Assembly (NCBI GenBank): GCA_041609995.1
Contig: JBFIPU010000090.1
Span: 1 to 11,398, forward strand
Direction of reading: 5' to 3'
Length of the DNA stretch: 11,398 bases
From: JABDOU01 sp041609995
GTDB lineage: Bacteria; Actinomycetota; Acidimicrobiia; Spongiisociales; SHLN01
Shown: in pieces, positions 7,799 to 11,398 of the stretch
How positions within the stretch are numbered: position 1 is the stretch's first letter
Layout: each line of letters starts with the position of its first letter
Notes under the pieces: model-generated
Told to the model about the DNA's origin: nothing
The model's input: only the letters and a program-made list of their open reading frames with translations
The model's database searches: none
Translations under genes and position numbers: made by a program

Positions 7799-8734
7799 TC
7801 AGGACTGCCCGGCGTACGCCTCCCGGATGGCGTCGACGATTTGGTTGGGGGCATCTTCCTGGATGTAGTGGCCTGCGTCGTCCAACCGGACGACCTTCGC
7901 CCGGGGAAAGGTGCGCACCCAGCGCTGAATGATGCCTTCTTTGCCGAAGGCCGGGTCCTTCATGCCCCAGATCAGCACCATCGGCCGGTCCCACAGGTGG
8001 GCGTCGACCCGCCATTCCAGCTGACCGAGCCAGGCCTTTGCTCCGCGGATCTGTTTGGGGAATACTGCGATACCCGTACGGGACCTCGGGGTCGGAACGA
8101 CGGCCCGGTAGTGATTGAACTCCTCCCGGCTCAGCTCCGCCTTCAGCATCCGTTTCATGAGCGGTGACACGAAAAAGTTACGCTTCTTGATCAGCGTCTG
8201 CATCGGTGGTGAGCCCATGACGAGGCTGAACGACTTCATGGTGAGGCTTTCGGTCGGCCAGAACCAGGTATTGCCCATCACGAGCCCCGTGACCCGGTCG
8301 GGCATCCGCGACGCCACTTCCATCCCGATCGGCCCACCCCAGTCCTGTCCCATCACCACCATGTCCTCGAGGTCGAGATATTCGACGAGCTCGCGAACCA
8401 CGACCGCGTGTTCGCCCGGTGTGTAGTTGTAGGTGACCGGGTGGACCGACAGTCCAAAACCGGGGTAGTCGATGGCAATACATCTGAACGAACGCGCCAG
8501 GCCGGTGACGACCTTGCGGTAGAGGAAACTCCAGTCGGGGTTGCCGTGCAGCAACAACAACGGCCGCCCGGTCCCTTCGTCGATGTAGTGCACCGGACCC
8601 ACCGAACTGGCGAACCACTTCGAATCGAACGGGAAGTACTTGCGTGACGGCGTGAAATCGACGATGGCGGCGGGGCGGCGCGTCCGAACCTTGTCCGCCG
8701 CAGGCCAATTCGCTGGTAAAGGGTTGGAAGACAT
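7799..8734 (-). CDS. Alpha/beta hydrolase, haloalkane dehalogenase-like
   Basis: Predicted to hydrolyse carbon-halogen bonds, giving an alcohol and halide. The alpha/beta core has HGNP at 63-66, where Asn65 is a halide-binding position in many dehalogenases. The nucleophile elbow is GQDWGGPIG (129-137): Asp131 would be the nucleophile and Trp132 the second halide ligand. A candidate acid is Asp260 in WGMKD (256-260), and the base is His289 in DAGHY. The cap domain spans about 155-235. Asp-His-Asp with Asn and Trp matches what I recall of haloalkane dehalogenase subfamily III. Epoxide hydrolases also use an Asp-Trp elbow, so dehalogenation is not certain. Length 311 aa is usual. No signal peptide is seen. 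The gene is divergent from the lipoprotein gene and appears leaderless. Confidence 0.85.
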   Translation of the reverse strand: MSSNPLPANWPAADKVRTRRPAAIVDFTPSRKYFPFDSKWFASSVGPVHYIDEGTGRPLLLLHGNPDWSFLYRKVVTGLARSFRCIAIDYPGFGLSVHPVTYNYTPGEHAVVVRELVEYLDLEDMVVMGQDWGGPIGMEVASRMPDRVTGLVMGNTWFWPTESLTMKSFSLVMGSPPMQTLIKKRNFFVSPLMKRMLKAELSREEFNHYRAVVPTPRSRTGIAVFPKQIRGAKAWLGQLEWRVDAHLWDRPMVLIWGMKDPAFGKEGIIQRWVRTFPRAKVVRLDDAGHYIQEDAPNQIVDAIREAYAGQS

Positions 8735-8895
8735 CGGCGCAGATTACCGACGCCCGGCGTCGCGCAACAGCGATTTCCCGCGCCTCCAACACGGAGAGTG
8801 TGAACAGTTTGACGCTCCATGGGGATCGGAAGCAGAAGCTGGTGGATTGGATCCCGGAACCTGTGGAAACCGCACGAGCGTCCGATAAGACACCC
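8735..8895. other. Divergent intergenic region
   Basis: This 161-base gap separates the minus-strand hydrolase gene from the plus-strand lipoprotein gene and must hold promoters for both. Apart from the TAATCT box toward the hydrolase, I see only weak signals toward the lipoprotein. TTGACG at 8809-8814 has no good -10 at the right distance, and GATAAG at 8884-8889 lies six bases before the lipoprotein ATG. No clear operator palindrome was seen. Confidence 0.5.
8741..8746 (-). promoter_or_regulatory. Candidate leaderless -10 box of the hydrolase gene
   Basis: On the minus strand TAATCT stands six bases before the ATG at 8734, which puts the expected transcription start on the A of the ATG. 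There is no Shine-Dalgarno sequence. The same arrangement, again preceded by CGG, occurs before the reductase gene. No clear -35 was found. Confidence 0.5.
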
Positions 8896-10170
8896 ATGAA
8901 TCGAGCACTCCCCCGTATCACCCACCGTCGGCGGCTCTTGTTTTCAACGTTGGTCGGGGTGGCGCTGGCCGCCTGTGGGGGCGGCAACGAGCTGGTCACG
9001 CCAACCACGGTCACCACGCCGACCACGACCGTCCCGGCGGCGACCGACGCCGCGGCGCTGGCTGCTGCCCGCTCGCGGTGGGCAGCCGCTTCCCTCGACA
9101 CCTACCGGATCACCTTCGAGGACGACTGCGGAGAATGCGACCCGACTCCCCCGGGTGAAGCCGTGGTCTGGGATGACGAGCTTCTCCGTGACAATGGTTG
9201 GGCCATGTCGGTGGACGAGGTCTTTGCCAGCATCGAGGGGGCATTGGCGAAGGGAACCCGCGTGGACGTGACGTATCACCCCGACCTCGGCTATCCGACC
9301 GATGTCTGGATTGATCCTGAAGCCCGGGCGTATGACGGCGGAATCCACTGGAAGCTTTCGAACCTGCAACCAGGCCTGCCCGGCAACCCGGCTTCACTGA
9401 ATGAGCTGCTCGCCGCTCGGGACCGGTGGGAGGCGAACGCTCCGTCCGCCTATGAATATGTCGTCAAGTTCCTGTGCGACTGCGATTTCGCCGGCAGCAT
9501 GTGGACGCAGGTTCAGGGGGACCGGGTCATCGACTGGGAGGCGCAGCTCCGCAACCCGGACGAAGACACCGGACCGCTGACCATCGACACGTTGCTCGAC
9601 GACCTCGAAGACCTGTTTCAAGCCGGTGCCATCGAGGAGTCGGGGGTTCGGTTCACGGGATCCGCCCAGTACGACCCGGTGCTCGGCTACCCCACCTGGA
9701 TCGGGATCAACATCGAGATCCTCCAACCCGACTTCGAGAACGTCGGTTTCCCGCCCCGGATCGTCTTTGTCATCGACCAGTTCGACGCCTCGCCCCCTAC
9801 CCTCCTCGACCTGACGGCCGCCCGTCAGACCTGGGAAGCCGCCGGCTGGGAGAATTACCGATTCGAGATGACCGTTCACGTGGACAATGGCAAACCGGTG
9901 CGGGATCAATACGTCACCACCATCCTGTTCGGTGACCTCTATTCGGTCGACCTCAACGGAGTCACAACCGACAACCCATACCATCCCGTTTGGCCGATAC
10001 CCGAGTTGTTCGACCAGATGGAGATGTGGCGCCAGGTCGGCTTCGACGTCGAGGCAACGATCGACGACCGTGGTCATCCGACCGAGATCTCGGTGAGCGA
10101 CGGGCTGTTGGTGTTCCACGCCACCCTGGAGAATCTCGAGCCCGTCGATCCTGCCGAGGTACTCCGCTAG
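8896..10170 (+). CDS. Lipoprotein with three DUF6174-like repeats
   Basis: Exported, lipid-anchored protein of unknown function. The signal peptide has an Arg-rich n-region (R11-R13), a hydrophobic core (14-26) and lipobox LAAC with Cys27 as the lipidated residue. A Thr/Val/Pro linker follows (about 33-49). Three related units come next, each opening with an Ala-Ala-Arg-x-x-Trp-x-x-x helix and an aromatic strand. Unit 1 (about 54-158) has C78 and C81 and the loop YHPDLGYP (127-134). Unit 2 (about 169-296) has C194 and C196 and YDPVLGYP (259-266). Unit 3 (about 303-416) lacks cysteines. The loops and CxC-type pairs resemble DUF6174. A GTG at 8800 would extend the frame by 32 residues, but the lipobox position argues for the ATG at 8896. 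Its partner is unknown. Confidence 0.85.
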   Translation: MNRALPRITHRRRLLFSTLVGVALAACGGGNELVTPTTVTTPTTTVPAATDAAALAAARSRWAAASLDTYRITFEDDCGECDPTPPGEAVVWDDELLRDNGWAMSVDEVFASIEGALAKGTRVDVTYHPDLGYPTDVWIDPEARAYDGGIHWKLSNLQPGLPGNPASLNELLAARDRWEANAPSAYEYVVKFLCDCDFAGSMWTQVQGDRVIDWEAQLRNPDEDTGPLTIDTLLDDLEDLFQAGAIEESGVRFTGSAQYDPVLGYPTWIGINIEILQPDFENVGFPPRIVFVIDQFDASPPTLLDLTAARQTWEAAGWENYRFEMTVHVDNGKPVRDQYVTTILFGDLYSVDLNGVTTDNPYHPVWPIPELFDQMEMWRQVGFDVEATIDDRGHPTEISVSDGLLVFHATLENLEPVDPAEVLR

Positions 10171-10174
10171 CGCC

Positions 10175-10191
10175 GACAGCATCGAGCTGTC
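10175..10191 (+). terminator. Possible terminator hairpin after the lipoprotein gene
   Basis: GACAGC and GCTGTC form a perfect six-base-pair stem around the loop ATCGA, four bases after the lipoprotein stop codon. No T-run follows, so it may be a U-less terminator or only an mRNA-stabilising stem. Confidence 0.35.
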
Positions 10192-10219
10192 CTGCGCCAA
10201 GAGTCCCGCCCATGACGCG

Positions 10220-10258
10220 CGTACACTTCGGGTTCAAGCGGCCCAACCGCCGTGTACG
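10220..10258. repeat. Inverted repeat upstream of the cyclase-like gene
   Basis: CGTACAC (10220-10226) and GTGTACG (10252-10258) are perfect seven-base inverted arms separated by 25 bases. Inside is a smaller GCGG/CCGC pair (10238-10241 and 10247-10250). The right arm ends 17 bases before the ATG at 10276. TACACT (10222-10227) within the left arm could serve as a -10 box. The element could be a regulator-binding site or an mRNA stem; no family can be named. Confidence 0.4.
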
Positions 10259-10266
10259 GCAACCGC

Positions 10267-10270
10267 AGGA
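10267..10270 (+). promoter_or_regulatory. Ribosome binding site of the cyclase-like gene
   Basis: AGGA lies five bases before the ATG at 10276, supporting that start for the partial final gene. Confidence 0.6.
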
Positions 10271-10275
10271 CAATC

Positions 10276-11398
10276 ATGAGCGACACCAAGCAAGGCTTCT
10301 TGCTGATCGCCGACATCACTGGCTACACCCAGTACCTCACCTCCTCTGAGCTGGAGCACGCGCAGGGCATTCTCCACTCCCTCATGGAGCTCTTGATCGA
10401 GGGCACCAAGCCGCCGCTCGTGGTATCGAAGTTGGAGGGCGATGCGGTGTTCAGCTACGGACTACAGGGAAAAAGCCTGGGTGGCCAGACGTTCGTCGAG
10501 ATGATCGAGGACACCTACGTCTCGTTTCGACGCGCCATCAACCTGATGGTCCTGAACACCTCATGCGAGTGCAACGCCTGCGCCAATATTTCGAGCCTCG
10601 ACCTCAAGTTCTTCGTCCATCACGGCGCTTTCACCGTGCAGGACCTCGGCGGAAGGGACGAGCTGCTGGGACCCGATGTGATCACGATCCATCGATTGAC
10701 GAAAAACTCGATCACCGAAGCGACGGGCTTGCGCGCGTATACGGTGTACACCCGGCAGGCGATCGAGGCCCTGGGGCTCGATGGTTTCACCGACCGAATG
10801 CTGAGCCATGGAGAATCGTATGAGGACGTCGGACCGGTCGAGCTCTGGATCGAGGACATGCACCCCGTGTGGGAGCAAAAGGCCGAACAAATCCGCATTG
10901 AGATACCGCCCAATGACACGCTGGTCGAGCTCGAAGGAGAGCTGCCGGTTCCCGTGACGGTCGCCTGGGAGATCCTGACGCTCCCCGAGTATCGGGAGAT
11001 CTTCGTGCACTCGGAGAAGCAACTCACCCACAATCGAGCGGATGGACGCCTGGTGAGCGGCAGCGTGTACGAATGCTTCCACGGCAACGACCGGGTGACC
11101 ACCCAGACCATTCTCGAATGGCACCCGTTCGACCAGATCACAACCGAGGACACCACCCCGATCGCCAAGACGACCGTGCGGATGCAGTTCAAGCTGACTC
11201 CCACAGCCACCGGAACGCACGTGATCGCCCGAGTGAGCAAGGCCCGAGGGCCGCTCGTACGAAGACTCGTCTGCAACCTGGCCGGGCGTCGGGTGCTCTC
11301 CTCGAACCTCTCGCGCGGTTTCACGACGCTGCAACGGGTGATCGCAGAACAGCTCGCCGATGGGACCCTCACCAGCCCGGATCCCAGCTCTGTCGACG
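10276..11398 (+). CDS. DUF2652 (cyclase-like) and SRPBCC fusion protein, 3'-partial
   Basis: The frame is open from an ATG with a good ribosome binding site to the end of the window (374 codons, no stop). The N-terminal part (about 7-195) matches DUF2652 and reads like a class III nucleotide cyclase fold. It has DITGYT at 13-18 with Asp13 and KLEGDAVFSY at 52-61 with Lys52 and Asp56, which are the two metal-binding Asp and the base-binding Lys positions. HHGAF (115-119) and a VNxAxR-like segment at 135-140 follow. There Arg140 is kept but the catalytic Asn is Ile136. A CxCxxC cluster (C97, C99, C102) is inserted in the domain. The C-terminal part (about 210-365) is an SRPBCC/START-like domain, usually a hydrophobic ligand pocket. 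No signal peptide or membrane segment is seen, so it is probably cytoplasmic. Cyclase activity is doubtful; ligand sensing is inference. Confidence 0.8.
   Translation, partial: MSDTKQGFLLIADITGYTQYLTSSELEHAQGILHSLMELLIEGTKPPLVVSKLEGDAVFSYGLQGKSLGGQTFVEMIEDTYVSFRRAINLMVLNTSCECNACANISSLDLKFFVHHGAFTVQDLGGRDELLGPDVITIHRLTKNSITEATGLRAYTVYTRQAIEALGLDGFTDRMLSHGESYEDVGPVELWIEDMHPVWEQKAEQIRIEIPPNDTLVELEGELPVPVTVAWEILTLPEYREIFVHSEKQLTHNRADGRLVSGSVYECFHGNDRVTTQTILEWHPFDQITTEDTTPIAKTTVRMQFKLTPTATGTHVIARVSKARGPLVRRLVCNLAGRRVLSSNLSRGFTTLQRVIAEQLADGTLTSPDPSSVD

Noticed and set aside
8809..8814. TTGACG as a -35 box for the lipoprotein gene
   Set aside because: No TANNNT-like -10 lies 16-18 bases downstream; the positions read AGCAGA, GCAGAA and CAGAAG.
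8800..8895. GTG start at 8800 extending the lipoprotein by 32 residues
   Set aside because: It would put about 45 residues before the hydrophobic core of the signal peptide. The ATG at 8896 gives a normal lipoprotein signal.
8178..9101. Antisense 307-codon frame across the hydrolase start, the divergent gap and the lipoprotein start
   Set aside because: No recognisable domain, and it conflicts with the hydrolase (intact catalytic residues) and with the lipoprotein signal peptide.
9394..10200. Antisense 268-codon frame opposite the lipoprotein gene
   Set aside because: The plus frame has a signal peptide, lipobox and repeated units. The minus frame has Asp/Val/Arg-rich shadow composition.
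10561..11334. Antisense 257-codon frame opposite the final gene
   Set aside because: The plus-strand frame is open to the window end and carries coherent DUF2652 and SRPBCC motifs.
1..11398. Search by eye for tRNAs, CRISPR arrays, transposase genes, att sites and tandem DNA repeats
   Set aside because: Nothing convincing was seen on either strand.

Overview
The window is high-GC (roughly 63-65% by eye), densely coded bacterial chromosome. High GC, very short intergenic gaps, GTG/TTG start candidates, apparent leaderless promoters and a lipoprotein with a Thr/Val/Pro-rich linker all suggest an actinobacterium. An acidimicrobial-type lineage is plausible, but that is inference, not proof. No RNA genes, insertion sequences, CRISPR arrays or phage genes were seen. 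The longest gene-free stretch is about 160 bases, between the divergent genes at 8734 and 8896.

Region 1 (31-4093, + strand) is a four-gene Opp/Dpp/Nik-type ABC importer operon: two inner-membrane permeases followed by two ATPases. The first three genes overlap or nearly touch. The fourth follows a 36-base gap with its own ribosome binding site. The substrate-binding protein is not in the window and may lie upstream. The operon converges on region 2 at about 4094-4156.

Region 2 (4157-8734, - strand) holds five genes in one orientation. In transcription order they are a haloalkane-dehalogenase-like alpha/beta hydrolase, a DUF2867-like protein, a YdhF-like aldo/keto reductase, a tandem-GNAT acetyltransferase and an SsuD-like flavin-dependent monooxygenase. 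The last three are tightly packed. The hydrolase and the reductase each have a TANNNT box six bases before the ATG, as expected of leaderless actinobacterial transcripts, so the block may hold more than one transcription unit. The enzymes would suit scavenging or detoxification of small organic molecules (C-S, C-halogen and carbonyl chemistry), but no shared pathway is shown.

Region 3 (8896 to the end, + strand) is divergent from region 2. It has a secreted lipoprotein made of three related DUF6174-like units, then a gene running off the window. That last gene encodes an N-terminal DUF2652 domain resembling a degenerate class III nucleotide cyclase, fused to a C-terminal SRPBCC (START-like) ligand-binding domain. 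An inverted repeat sits just before its start codon.

Most of the window is ordinary actinobacterial metabolism and transport. The least-described parts are the triple-repeat lipoprotein and the cyclase-like/SRPBCC fusion.
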